Origin: Atriophallophorus winterbourni
Taxonomy: Eukaryota > Platyhelminthes > Trematoda > Plagiorchiida > Microphallidae
Direction: 5' to 3'
DNA: 64,000 bases
NCBI GenBank assembly: GCA_013407085.1
Contig: JACCGJ010016507.1
Span: forward strand, 62,001-126,000
Below are positions 33,560-46,336 of the stretch, one piece after another. A program made the position numbers and the translations under genes. The notes beneath the pieces were generated by a model, which worked only from the letters and a program-made list of their open reading frames with translations, was not told the DNA's origin and searched no databases. The first letter of the stretch is position 1. Each line of letters starts with the position of its first letter.

Positions 33560-34870
33560 TATAAGTGTACGCTTTTTTGCTCGTCGGATCGTATTGAATC
33601 GCATCCGCTCGCTTTTCACCCGACCGACAGCCACCGATCGATAAACGTTCGCATCGCTCGGTGCATCGATCGCCTCACTCTCACCAAATTGTAACGATGA
33701 TCAACAACGTGACCCTTAACGCATCAGTCGATGACGCTGGTTAAAAGTGCAAACTTTGTCAAAAGCTGGTGAGGCCCTGGTCGCACCAAGCGAAATGTTA
33801 CTTGTGTTCGATCAGTGTGCCCGCGAATTGTGACAACTTTTTGTCATCGGGATCAATGATATTAATTAATAATGGCATTTGTTATATGTGCAATTCATGC
33901 AGGGTAAAAGTATCAAGTGATTTATGAAGAGTTGAAAACTCTGATTCGATTACGGATAAGTATAAATATAACACTTTGCACACCACGTTACCACTACAGA
34001 CGCATGCTGGCTGTAGAGACGTACCTTACACGACTTGAAGAAACATTAGTGTCTTTCATATCATATGCGTATCAGGAAACACAGAAGTCCGTTCAAAACA
34101 CAGTCCTTGACCATGTAAACCGCATGTCTTACAGGGGAGCTGCATCTACGCCTGAAACACTCATCAATCCAGGAATCAATTAAACTCACTCCCGACAACT
34201 CTGTACAACCATTAATTCGGTGAAGCATACTAGTAATCAAGCCACTGGAAGTTTTAAATTAACGAAGGATGTGTATAAGCAAGGACAGAAGAGTTTAAAC
34301 ACGAAAATTACACGGGCGACGAACTAACGGTAATTTGCCGTAATCTCGAGGAATCAACAGCGCTGTCCCAAAAACAACGCGAGGCAGAGGACAACAAACA
34401 ATGAATTGATCTTTACCACAGCTTAGGTATTACTGCCTCGCCTGCTTCGTGGACCCGCTAATTCAGACCACCGAACTTACCTAGTGCAAACTCACCCAGG
34501 CTACTGCGTGTAGTACAAACGTCTGTACAAGATGTAGAAAATATCTTACTGGTCTAATCGCTTTCAGTTGTAAAAGCATCAGCTGACGAATATTTCCCGA
34601 TGTTCTCACCGGAACGGCCGTCGGTTCTTCTATTCGGTGCGCGTTTATTTCTTATGGAACTCCCTACCGTTAGATGTTGTACATTCATCTAGTGAAAGGA
34701 TTTTCAGGAACAAATTGGATATATTTATGCGTAGTAATACCACCCTACATCCCGTTTATAGAAAGAACCGGAGCGTGGATCCAAACGAATATTTGTGTCC
34801 AGCATACCGGGATAATAGGCATGGCATTTGGGGTCTAATGACAAAACTAGCGAATCTGTCCTAATGCCGG
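33560..34870 (+). mobile_element. CR1-like LINE with an internal deletion (ORF1 zinc finger to ORF2 C-terminus)
   Basis: About 33730-33910 reads 'CKLCQKLVRPWSHQAKCYLC' and later 'GICYMCNSCRVKV', a multi-CxxC finger as in CR1 ORF1. About 34590-34864 reads 'SVRVYFLWNSLPLDVVHSSS' and 'IFRNKLDIFM', the ORF2 C-terminus. The endonuclease and RT in between are missing. Confidence 0.6.
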
Positions 34871-34901
34871 CAAGGGTGAAGGGATGATAGTATCGAGATC
34901 G

Positions 34902-34977
34902 ATAGAGAGAGAGAGAGAGCTTAAAGAGGAGAGATATAGATATAGTAGAGATAGAGATAATATATATAAGATATATA

Positions 34978-35010
<33 letters not shown>
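34902..35010 (+). repeat. GA/TA simple repeats
   Basis: (GA)n, then a degenerate GATA stretch, then (TA)n, directly after a LINE 3' end. It may be an expanded tail. Confidence 0.85.
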
Positions 35011-35011
<1 letters not shown>

Positions 35012-35289
35012 CTTATACGAATATCCTGTGGTGTTGTACAGCTACGAGCTTTTAATACCATAAATTCTTGAATCGTGAATCCGTGGGAAGAACGATATTT
35101 TCGTCGCATCAATCCGGAGTTAGTAAAAGAAGCAACAAATCGCCAAGCTGCTATCGTTCATGGTGTACCCAGTTCGGCCCTGTGTATTGAATCAACATGA
35201 ACCCAGACAAATATGCAACAATGTGTTTATGATTACATTTTCTTTTTTGTAATAGTTGTCATCCAATGGTACATGTAAAGCAAGTGCTT

Positions 35290-36170
35290 TTTTCACCATA
35301 AAATCTTAATTCTTGAACGAAGAAGAATTCAGTAAACGACTGCAACACGAATGCAGCGAATGGAGACTGTTACAAGATATCCTAGGTTTTGACGGTATAA
35401 TAACGACTCCTATTATGCCCATTTGCCAAAAAGGAATCGCAATAGTCCCCTCCTCACAAAATATTGAATACTCGATGTGTGGTACCAATGCCACGAAAGG
35501 TGACGGTGTCCTCTTCTAATTACATGAAAGCATCAATTGTACTATACTTTTCTCCCCTGACCTAGATGTCTCAGATACATTGTTTTGCTCCATTGACTTG
35601 CGGGACAACCGTGGGTGCCACTTAACATTGATTTATAGCCTCCTTTCTTTATCATCTGCCGATCACACTGTACTTTTTATGCAAGAGGTTGAAGCTCTTC
35701 TACTCGTATTCTTTCCTGCTAGGTGATTTTAATGTATCAACACTAGCTACAAACATTACTAATGTTAATCCTTACAAAATCATTCATCAAGAATTAATGA
35801 CTTGCACATCGATTCACAACCATGTGTAACAACTAACGTGATTTCGATTTAAACACAGCTCATGACACATCTGAGTGGTCACCCGTTTAAAGTCTACCAA
35901 CAGCATAGCAGTTTGAACTGCCGCAACTACGCATTTTCTGTTCGTACCGTGCAATTGTGGAACGTATTACCAACTCGCGTGGTACATTCCGAAACCATTG
36001 ACGCTCTAAACATAAACAAGCATATTTTGACGTAGGATAATAATCTATAACAGTATTTTATAATAATTTTTTACCATCCGACCCGATGTACAATATTGTG
36101 GATTTTGTTAAGCCTAGCTTTTTAACCCTCATGCCACCTATGAATGAATAAACAGGGTAAACTAGAAAAG
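35290..36170 (+). mobile_element. CR1-like LINE relic (endonuclease plus ORF2 C-terminus)
   Basis: 35313-35519 reads 'LLQDILGFDGIITTPIMPIC' and 'QKGIAIVPSS', an APE-type endonuclease region. Later frames give 'DFNVSTLATNI' and, at 35930-36010, 'NYAFSVRTVQLWNVLPTRVV'. The RT has been deleted. Confidence 0.6.
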
Positions 36171-36224
36171 AACAGGCACTCACTCATTTTCTCTGTTAAA
36201 AAAGGCAGATCTATACATAACAGA

Positions 36225-36330
36225 AAGACATATTTATGCAATGAGTTAGAGCATTTTTGGGTAACGTTTCACTTCTGACACAGAAGCTTCATAAGGCCAA
36301 AGATGATAGCCAGGACAGAGAACATGACTA
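36225..36330 (-). repeat. Family C repeat, inverted copy with hammerhead-like remnant
   Basis: Reverse complement of the 36815-36905 sequence. On the minus strand it reads 'gaagcttctgtgtcagaagt' then GAAACGTTAC. The catalytic CTGACGA has changed to CTTATGA. Confidence 0.5.
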
Positions 36331-36814
36331 AGTAGAATTCAACGCACGTTATCGCCGTCCAGTCTATAGTAAGCCTAGCAGCCAACCCACGACTGCTGTT
36401 TCTACCTCACAAAACACCTATAGTAAGTCTATGGGACATCACGTCAAGTGGGCATGACCAGCATCAGTCGTTGATTTGCCAAATACGGAGTAGAATTGCG
36501 GTCAATAAGGTGGATATGTCAGAGGTCTTAGTAGTCTGGCGCTCAGCACCGATGTGAACGTGAACGGCTAATATTAATCTGATGTTCAATTGTTAATTAG
36601 GTTTTTTCTTCAAACGTTGTTTATCCTTAACCCTATTAGTTCGGTACCTTGACAGGTGTGAGCCGGTGTCAACCGACCTTCGTCGTGTTCATTTGCATCA
36701 GATTGATGTGAATGCACACTGTATTAGGCAAATCGGCAACTGATTATGGTCATGTCTATTTGATTTGACACCCCATAGGCTTTGCGCCAATGGCCAAAGA
36801 GAGATGGTGGGTTG

Positions 36815-36950
36815 AATGCTGCTTAATTATGCTCCCTATCCTGACCATCACCCTTGGTCTGACGAAGCTTCTGTGTCAGATGTAAAACGTTGCAAATTTA
36901 TTTCCATCACGAATGCACGAGTGGCCCCAAACATATTCTAATTATTTGCA
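36815..36950 (+). repeat. Family C repeat with hammerhead-like core
   Basis: 'cccttggtctgacgaagctt' followed by 'ctgtgtcag'. It has CTGACGA at 36859-36865 and a damaged GAAAC (TAAAAC). With 36225-36330 it forms an inverted pair about 0.5 kb apart. Confidence 0.45.
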
Positions 36951-37569
36951 GCTTGATACAATTCTACCACTTTCACATTTACCTTCTAATTGTTGGTTAT
37001 AACCAAAAACGCTAGAGTTGATCAATTCAAAATGGCCACTGATTTTCAAGGAGATTATCGAGCTGAAATAGTCATAAAACCTTATGTTCATAGGTTAATA
37101 ACGCTAGGTGTAGTAAACTTGAACATCTGGGGTTCAATGACACAACAGTCGCTTACATGATATTGATGATATTGAAACTTGCCATGCACACGTAATAAGT
37201 GTTTTCGCTTAAATTAGTGAACGAATGGGGACAAATCTATTAATTTTAATATATAAATTTGATTTTATACTCTACGATAAGTGCCAAATGGTGTGGATGA
37301 TATCAATAAACACAAAGAAGAATTTAAAAGAATATACAGCTATTTCGGAAGCCGCACAGCAATAAATTATCTCGAGTTCTGTTGGATTCACAATTTATTT
37401 AAGCACAAATCTGTCAACGTAATTTTTTCACATTATGGTCCGAACGATTGTGAAACTCAGACTTGCAGATTTTACAAATCGCGATTGGTTAGTTAAAACA
37501 GACCTTTTGTCATCCGTATATTTTTCCACGTGTCAAACTTTCTGGCATTCAAGATACATATTTATGATA

Positions 37570-37750
37570 TGACTGCTACTTAATCATATTCCCTGTCCTG
37601 ACTATCGCCCTTGGTCTGACGAAGCCTATGTGTCAGAAGTGCAACGTTACCCAAAAATTACTCTAACCGATTGCTTTCAAATTTCTTTGCATTATGAATA
37701 CACGATCGGTCCCAAACATATTCCAATCGAAATGAAAATATGTTTTGTTA
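37570..37750 (+). repeat. Family C repeat, third copy
   Basis: 'cccttggtctgacgaagcct' then 'gtgtcagaagtgcaacgtta', so CTGACGA is present but GAAAC reads GCAAC. The downstream 'ctaaccgattgctttcaaat' recurs at 40863-40945, which extends the family. Confidence 0.5.
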
Positions 37751-38053
37751 TACTGACGGCATGCATATTTAAATCCTTCAACTTAAGCAACCTAGATTCG
37801 TTGTGCGTCGTTAATTGGTGTATCTACTAAACTTATTTGGGTTTAAACATATTTCGATCGAAACACATTACCCACCGTAAGCAACTATTTCAATCAATAA
37901 AACCACCGAATACATTTCATCTTCTCATTGATGTAACACCCAGAAACTTCTGCTAATTTGTAAATTCGTACAAAGTATCCTCTACAAAAATCAATTCTTT
38001 GCGTACAGCGTAGTTCGTCCACCGATAGGTTCGACTGCAACTTGACCTTACAT

Positions 38054-39976
38054 TCAGTGGAGTGGGCTTGTTGTGACCACTCCGAAAACGGATGGCTTCG
38101 TTCTGAGCGCCGGTGTGTTGCGACGGTAGCCAAACGCTCCATTATATCCAAAAGTGATGGGCGCTTTCGCATCAAATGTTCCATGGCCACCTACGTTGGA
38201 AATTGAATGTCCACACCCGTGTTGGTTTCGGTGCCGAAGATAGGTCGCAGCAATACCTCTAGTTTGAAACTTTTCTAAAATCGGTCCTTCTTGGCAGGTT
38301 CCTGGTGGAGTCTAAATTATCAATAGTAAAAAAATCTTTAATTATTTACCAATCACATCGTTCATACCCACAATTACTGAGGTTTATTTTAACCTGTTAA
38401 ATCTCACAGATCGCAAATTCTTAAAATCTTTTTTTACAATTTAAGCTAGTACTATCTCTTTCCGCCACATTCTATGTTCTTTGGCACAAAGCCATTCTCT
38501 GATATTGCTCACATGTTATCTTATGCACCTTGATAAATCATTGATCTGCGAGATAAGATTACATATTCCAGACGGATTTTGGTAATTTCTATTCCGGCAT
38601 GCCCTGATTTAAACACAATTGAGAATCATTACCATTTTGTATGGGGATATTAACTTCATGTATTTCTAGGTTTTCATAAAAAACAATCAAATTCTCTCAT
38701 CATGGCCGTGGTGATTAAAAGTTTCACGTTTACTACTTGCTATGGTATACAAATCAATAGATACTTGACCCTACCCAATAAACAAAACCGTTTCGTACGA
38801 CCCCCAGAATCTTCGTTGTTATAGCGACAATGACCTTATGAAGTTAAACACAGTTCCAGATACAATCGTACAGTGGCCTTGTTTGTCGCTTCTTCGGTCG
38901 CTGAATGATTACAATACCCGATTGGCTCACGCATTTCAGCTATTAAAAACGCCAGGAGTGGTCGCAGTGCTTGTATGATGAAAATGTGTCGCCACAAACT
39001 AGTGGTAAAAATGTACAACCATAAGAATGCCCGCCGTACCTAAACACCTAACCCCGAAGCTGCCACTTTCTATTCAGTCTTTAAAATGGAAATTTCGTTA
39101 TAAACAAATACTACGATATCAAAATGCTGTCTAACATTCATCAACTGTTGGAAGACAGTAGTTTCTTAACCACAAGAGGGCAAACATCACGACGATGGCT
39201 ATGCAGTTTTGCGTCATGAATAGAACAACTATTTATCTTTGAATACTTTCTAATACACTTAGGATTCATAAGATTGAACTAGACTAAATGTGCTAACAAT
39301 ATCAAGTACTGGCTTCGAAGTTCAAAGCTAAAAACATTTGTTTATTCCGTTCATCATGAATTTGGAATATTTCAAACTGATATAGAGATAAACCACAGAT
39401 AAACTAGTGTTATCATTCATGAGGATATTTAAGGAGAACCTCACTTTTTCTTTAAATTATACCAGCATTACTTTGAATGTTCTATTAAAACAAAGGGATG
39501 TCGTTTTGCTACATTGATTAAGGTGGAAATCCATCTAAGGTTTTCTCGGCGAGAAATTTATTCGGGTTAACATTATCATACAATATATATGCATCGAATT
39601 TACGATTATCTTGGGAGTTACATCTACAAGTGCTTAAAGCGCTATTTAATGCTTTCTTCCTATTACAAATCTATCCTGAATAACCACCAATCATCATAGT
39701 TCTCACCTGACCTGTTTTCTTGAGTACTTTTTGGACCACTGGTGAATCGAAATATCGCTTGGCTCCAACATCCTTCTGAGCATTGTACACTGGAATCACG
39801 GAACCAATGCGTGGATTGCTGAACCGACAATCTTCAGATATCTGCTGAACGGCGACACAATCCAAGATGAAATCATGTTCTCGTTTCCGAACCACCTCTT
39901 CACTAGTTGTCGGTGGGATTCGGTAAAGTTTATTACAGTATAATAAGCGATTCGATTCGTCTGGTTGCTTAACCAT
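38054..39976 (-). CDS. SPMAP1: SPMAP1 (C17orf98)-like sperm/ciliary microtubule-associated protein
   Basis: Two exons on the minus strand, 39976-39707 and 38311-38054 (phase 0, donor gtgaga, acceptor ataatttag): 175 aa plus TGA. Exon 1 has 'HDFILDCVAVQQ', 'IGSVIPVYNAQKDVGAKRYF' and 'VVQKVLKKTGQ'. Exon 2 has 'HRNQHGCGHSI', 'FGYNGAFGYRRNTPALR' and ends 'FGVVTTSPLH'. The FILDxVAV, IPxYNAQxD, GYRRNTPALR and SxFGxVTxxPL blocks match vertebrate C17orf98 in order and length (human about 154 aa). That protein is linked to sperm and axonemal microtubules; a flagellar role here is inference. Start: first ATG after the last upstream ATG in poor context, giving the closest family length. It lies 2.6 kb downstream of the alpha-2/delta stop, same strand. 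Confidence 0.88.
38312..39706 (-). other. Intron of the SPMAP1-like gene
   Basis: 1.4 kb, AT-rich. No repeat or other gene was recognised in it. Confidence 0.7.
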
Positions 39977-42616
39977 TGTCTTAGTGTTAATTATGTGAAG
40001 GTTACTGTTTATATGGAGTTTGCTGATCACGTGTACTAAATAGATAAAGTACAAATTATGTCAAATGACAAATTTCCAGCGTACGATTGGAGGGCTTATG
40101 CGCTCATATGGTAAATACTTACTCTCAACCACTAAGCTTCTTATTTTTGAACAAATTATTCATCATCAGAATGATCATTTCACGAGATTCGAAAAGATGG
40201 CTGTATTGTAAAAAAAACTATGTAACATCAAGTAGACTGTTGTATAAATTTGACACTTAGCCACGCTAATAAGTCTATGAAACCTAATGGTTGTTCAGCT
40301 TTCCTAGGCGCCAACAATGGATTCAAGGATTTATGGTTAAAAAAGTTAATACTTTACAACACCACAGGATTACGGTATGAATAAAAGCAGGAAAAATACA
40401 ATAGTATAAAAGCAATAGTGAATATCAAATGTAAGGCTCACGAATGTTATTCTTTTGCATATGCAAGTCCAATTTCGCTTTAAACGCCGCCAGGCAAGGA
40501 GAGTCCACCACATGTTGGAGTAGGGAATTCCAAAGAAATATAGCACGTACGGCGAAAAATTGCGGCGACAATCAATACGAGAACTTGGAACGTAAAGGGA
40601 TAAGGTATGTCCGCCTGTCACTTTCCCATCACACACATCGAGCAAGTGTTTTAGTGGATGTCCTTCAGTAGACACAATTCTATATGTCAGAATAATATCG
40701 CGTCGTATCCTCCTTGCAAAGCGAAAATTTCTAACTTCTTTTGAACAAGTCACCTAAACTGCAATCATGGATTAAAAATTGGCTAATATATTATTATTTG
40801 CATTCCCTGCACTTCCAGTCCACAACCGATATCTGGACGTTTGGATAGAGTTAGATGAAAACTGCTCTAACCGATTGCACTCAAATTTCTTTGCATTATG
40901 AATAAACGATCGGTCCGAAACATATTTCAATCGATTGCACAGTTATATGAAGTTCAACCAGCATTTCGTCGTGTATTAAACCTGACGCACATTCACAATG
41001 TACACCGGTGTAACGTTAAAACTTTTATAAAGACGCAAATGTGTTGTACACACGTTAGTTTCCTGGACGACCAGAAGCGAACCAGCCACTAATTTTATTT
41101 CCTGCCCGCACAAATAACCTTGAAATGTGTAGATTACAAGCCGAAATTTAACGCGCAAATCGATGTTCGATGATCGCTCAGAAGATATTTCTCTTCATCG
41201 CCATTGAAGCAAAGCTAGCGAAAATGATGCCGATTTTAAGGTGCGATAAATTGCCTCATTACGTTTCACAGGCAGTTAAAATTTCGTTACTGGGCAACTA
41301 CGTTTTCCTAGAAGATCAGAATCATAGCTAAATGACCTTGTGTCTAACTGACCTTTACTTCGCGAAACCTGGAAATTGAAAATCGATGCTGGACTAGAAT
41401 GTGATGTATAAATCACTTTGCGGCAATCCGCTTTGAACTTGCATCGCGACGCTCTTTGAAACCAATCACGTGGAACTATAGCAACATGAATATTTTCGGT
41501 CCAATAATGTTACATCCAGGCAATGTTCATGATGCAAAAACTCGGATTTAAATGAAAGCTAAAATTAGAACTTTAAATTTTTTTTGGTCAAACTGACCTT
41601 ACTTCGGCCGGAAATAATTCCATCGATAGGATTCTAACTGGTATGCCAATGGTGCAGTGACGTGGATAGAAAAATTTATAATAAGAGCACTTTTTCTAAT
41701 TTTTCTGTAGTTGTACTTGAAATATCACGATATAAAATCTGGATCGTTTAAACCATAATCTCGTCTTTACCTATCAACACGAGTTGTATCTGCACATATG
41801 ATGGGCCTTTCAACATGATGAGCCGTAACATATTACCCACTAACAATGATAAACATGACTCTAATCATTGTAACTCTCAAAACCATTCGTAAATTATTTA
41901 TCTTGCAATTTGTTAGATCTTATCTAACTGGTTCTTCTAGCATCAGTAGTATGGTAACCCATCTTTCAATCCACAATGGGGAAGATTTGCAGTCAAGTAC
42001 TAAATGGCCTTGTGAATACCACGCGATCACACAGCTCACAATCTTCCGTCCCTATTGTTTCACTCATCAGGTAGGAAGAGTAGGAAAGTATGTTTCATAA
42101 ACATCTAATGAATGACAGCCTATACGACAATGCGATTACTCAGGACCATGCGTATGCGATTAACGGTGCAGTCTGAATCTAGAAATCGCCTACAAACCCA
42201 TGCTTATCGCACATCAAACGACCGATTTAGTGCCCTTTGTTTACAGCGTCGTGGCAAAATGTTATTGTTTCACGTGACTTGAAAAGTAGAGGAATAAGAA
42301 AGACGTTTGCACTGGAAAAACAGCTGATAAATACGATTCGATCTCATCTTCAAACAAGGCAGGAATAGTTCGGCATAATTCGAAATTCCGGTGGGCTTTC
42401 AAAAGCAAAAAAAAGAATAGAGAACCTGCTTTCTTTTTTCACACTACCACTGCCGGCGTTTAAAACATAAAGTGGTAAAGAAATATTAAAAAGAAACAGT
42501 GCACGAGAAAAAAACCTTTCGATACAGGTATTCATGTTACTTAAATGCAACATTCAATAATATCCATAATTACTCTCGGGATAAATAATGAATACATCAT
42601 TCGTTTTTCTCTCCGA
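39977..42616. other. Intergenic between the SPMAP1-like and alpha-2/delta genes
   Basis: Contains a LINE 3' end at about 40420-40760 (minus) and a family C tail at 40858-40945. The remainder, 40950-42616, shows nothing I can name. Confidence 0.5.
40420..40760 (-). mobile_element. CR1-like LINE 3' end
   Basis: The minus strand reads 'RIRRDIILTYRIVSTEGHPL' and 'RRNFSPYVLYFFGIPYSN', the pattern of a CR1 ORF2 C-terminus. Related to 29100-29240. Confidence 0.55.
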
Positions 42617-45600
42617 TCACTCAGTACAAATGGTTTGCATAAGGAGGAAAGATAACACAGCGAATATAGAAGTTCGAAGAACAGCCCCGGAACAGCGAAT
42701 AATACCATCGTCTTCAAATTCTGCTGGACATTTTTCAGTTATTCTCCGATAGCGTGGATTAAGAGCCTGTGCACATACGTCTGGACCTTCATCTGCAAAA
42801 TTTCGAGAATATATATGTATATATACCAAATCACAGGAATAAGATTCGAACATTTGTTTCCTCAACCATAGAAAACATATTGCGATCTGTGAATAACCGA
42901 CTTACACCTACCATATTAAAAGTACTGCAGAATATGCTGAATTAGTTGTTTTTAAATCCATTTTGCACTCTAAACCACTGGGCCATTTAATATTCAATTT
43001 TGAATCCCGTCCTGTAGCACAAACCAGTTAATATCTCGTTTCAGATAACCCATATTGAATAAAACATGAATTTGTTGAAATTGTCCATTATCCTTTCTAT
43101 ACATGTACATGGGATATTCGGTTGCAGAAGTGGTCATTATATGTCACTTTCACTATTCCAGACTGTTAAAAATGTAATGTTCGTAAATGCCATGAAGAAA
43201 AGCCTGTAGTTTAATCTATACCTAATTTTCACATTGAAGAAAATATAGCTCTGTGAAATAGATATTGGAATTTAATCTCACAGCATTATCCAGTAAGATT
43301 TGTGCCTAACACTACACGAGCAAAAAATAAAACAATATGTTGCTTGACATAGCCGAATTACATCAATTTGTTCGCATTTTTAAATATAACTTCCATTTAA
43401 ATGCGTGTTAATTTTTCATTTTATTCAATGGGAGGGTTTGCAAAGTGATTAATATCAACTATTGTTCTCCAGTCTTGAAAATATTAAATTGGTTACATAT
43501 TTATGCATTCAGAAATAAAGCCAACCTTCAACGGGATCTCGAGGGAGTTTTCTGTCGAGTTTTCCACATGAGGGGCATTTTCTATCTGCCACGAGGAGCT
43601 TCAAATTAGTGTCGGGGATATCCTCAATGCTCCAATCACGCAAACACTCTTCAGAACATTGGATTACTCCACCTTTTCTAACGTATTCCGAAGAAGATTC
43701 GCTATCGAAAGAAGTGTTCTTGTTTGCATAATACAGATGCATTGCTTGAATACAACTGTATGGTTCACGATCAGCGGTGCTCAAGCGGACGTCTGTAAAA
43801 TAAATGCGAAAAGGTCATCCTATAAATTATACAATTTGAGGTCACGGAGGTCGCTAACAATCTGAATAAATTATCGTCAAAGAAATACCTAGATATGCAG
43901 CCTAAACTTCCTAATTAGTCCGAATTTCGCGATGACAAGCCGCTGAAACCTGCTGCTATTTGTTAAATAGCAAATGATGTTGCAGTGACTTGATTAGAAT
44001 CCGATTCCACATAAGCACTTGATATCAAACATCATTTTAGTTTAAACAACATTTGTACTTGCGTGCAACACTTTGATGGCATGGATCGTACGACTATCCT
44101 CTTGAAACACGCGTGAATGGGGCTATACCCATTAGCCAGAAATAAAAATCCGCATTGGCATACTTTCCATCACGCACAACCGGCTTCGTGCTGTTTGCGC
44201 TCTTCAGTAGGGACAGTCCAATCAGGAATGCCTTAAAACAGCGAAGTAATGGAAAACAAGGTCTGAACTTGTATGCCGCTGTTGGATAAGGTTGGCATCA
44301 CCTGACTCTTCTAGCACATGAATATGGGGCTAAACTAATGCTCATTTGCATCAGCTAAGGGCAGTAGGATCAGGGTCCGCATGCGCCTGAAGCAGTAGAA
44401 TAATGAAAAACAAATTGTGCTTGTATGCCACCGTTGAATAACATAGATACGGCCAACCTTGTTAATCACATGTGCCCAGATACAAATAATGTTTATTTAT
44501 TTAACGGAAATTGTAGTGAACATGTTTCGAAATATTGTTGTATGAGATCACACTTAAGAATGAAGAAAGACGCCTAGGGAGAGTGGACTTGCGATGATCA
44601 TCTGTTTACGTTAAAATCAGTAGGTTTAATGACATTGTAAAGTACTACCAGTAAATTGCCTTAGGATATCAAACAGGAAACAACGTTAAAAGTTTGACCG
44701 TAAAAATCGTCGCACAAGCTTCTCAACCCAATAATAATTACGAATAACGAACGAGACAATTTAAATGTGCTAGTCACCATAAATTTTCAAGACCGAACAT
44801 GCATATTGTGTGCATTGATATTCAATTCTGAGACGGCATCTGCGGACGACGTGAAAGCCTGTTGCCCTCTTAATAACTTGTGCATTTAATCACACTGTCT
44901 ATCGAATAGGTTTATTTATCGTAGATCACTATTGAAATTCAAGAATGATGTTTAACCGAGAAAATCTGTCTTTTCTCCCAAGAGTATCGGTCTTCGATGA
45001 AAGATGTTGTCAACGTGAGCACAAAATTTCATGTTTAAGCATTTCGCTCAATTTCTAGGTTAAAATGTAACTTAGGACAAAAGGATTGCGCAGTAGTGTA
45101 ATATTGCGAAATATGCTGTTACGTTACTTCATAGCAACTGGGAAAATTTGTTTAACAATAAAAAGATGTATCAAAAATTTGGGATTTAAAAAGAGTTCGA
45201 AATCTCGTGCGATACGGGAAATGGATTGCTACGTTGATGTACGTTTGCGGTTCCTCTTGTAACTTTACTGAATTGCTTAGTAACTGATATATCAAGTCAT
45301 TTGTGAAATATAAAAGAGTTGATGCATTTAAAAATGATGTAATTCTAATATGCTGCTTTTCTTGGTTTGTTTGAATTAGTATATCTCAATCAGATGTCCT
45401 TTTAGCCAGTGTTTCATGTATTATACCACCGATAATCTCCTCAGATTCATGGAATCACTTTTGGATTGAATGAGATACAGTTTAAGCAGGTCCAATTGAT
45501 GAAAGTTATCAGTTGAAAAAAACATGCTACATACCAGCAGTCAACATGCTGACATAAAACTGGTGGTGAGCAAAGCTGTGATTCAACCAACAGTGCGAGG

Positions 45601-46296
45601 AAGTTTATTTTAATTATTCAGCATGGATTATTCATTGCTCGAAATATCTCAGAATGTACGATGAACTACTGTGCAACGGTAGTAAAAACAGTCACGTAAA
45701 TTCAAATGCCTCACGCTATTCACCATTTCTTGCAACAAATGTTGCGTAGTATCAACGTAACTTGAACCCAGAATAGCAAGCACGAAGTTAACCGCCGTAT
45801 TTATATGATAAATTCTCGACGAAATACTTGCTTGAGTAGCGTGAATGATGTGTTGTTATTCACCGGTTATCGATTCGTAATTCTGAACATTCTCTTCACA
45901 ACTCACCGTTACGATAACATGTTATTTTAATGAGCGGCATTTGTTTACTTTCTGGCGGAGTTTAAACAACCAGATATTATCGTGCCCATCTATTTGCGAA
46001 ATTATGTGATATCACCAAATACAACAGCCTAGCGTTTCGGTCTGATAATTTGTTCAAGGAGAGATATCAAATGCGTGTTTGATCTAACATTCTTTCAACT
46101 ATCACTGCAAACCTCATGGATCATACTATCCAAACACTCGAAAACACATGAGTCCCATTTAAATCGGTGAATAAATACTCACACGCTGCTACCCAACACA
46201 TATTTTGTCCAGTCTTGCAAAATACTGAAACTGAAAACTGACCCTTTGGATCCTAATAAACGAGACTTTCAGTGAAAATAACAGTATCTAACGTCT

Positions 46297-46336
<40 letters not shown>

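Noticed and set aside
37894..38190. 98-residue minus ORF over the SPMAP1-like exon 2
   Set aside because: It is a shadow in another frame. The frame with GYRRNTPALR and a TGA at 38054 is the conserved one.
42617..42865. Extension of the last alpha-2/delta exon up to 42865
   Set aside because: An acceptor 'attttgcag' at 42793 fits the phase of the previous exon. The upstream codons carry no family similarity.
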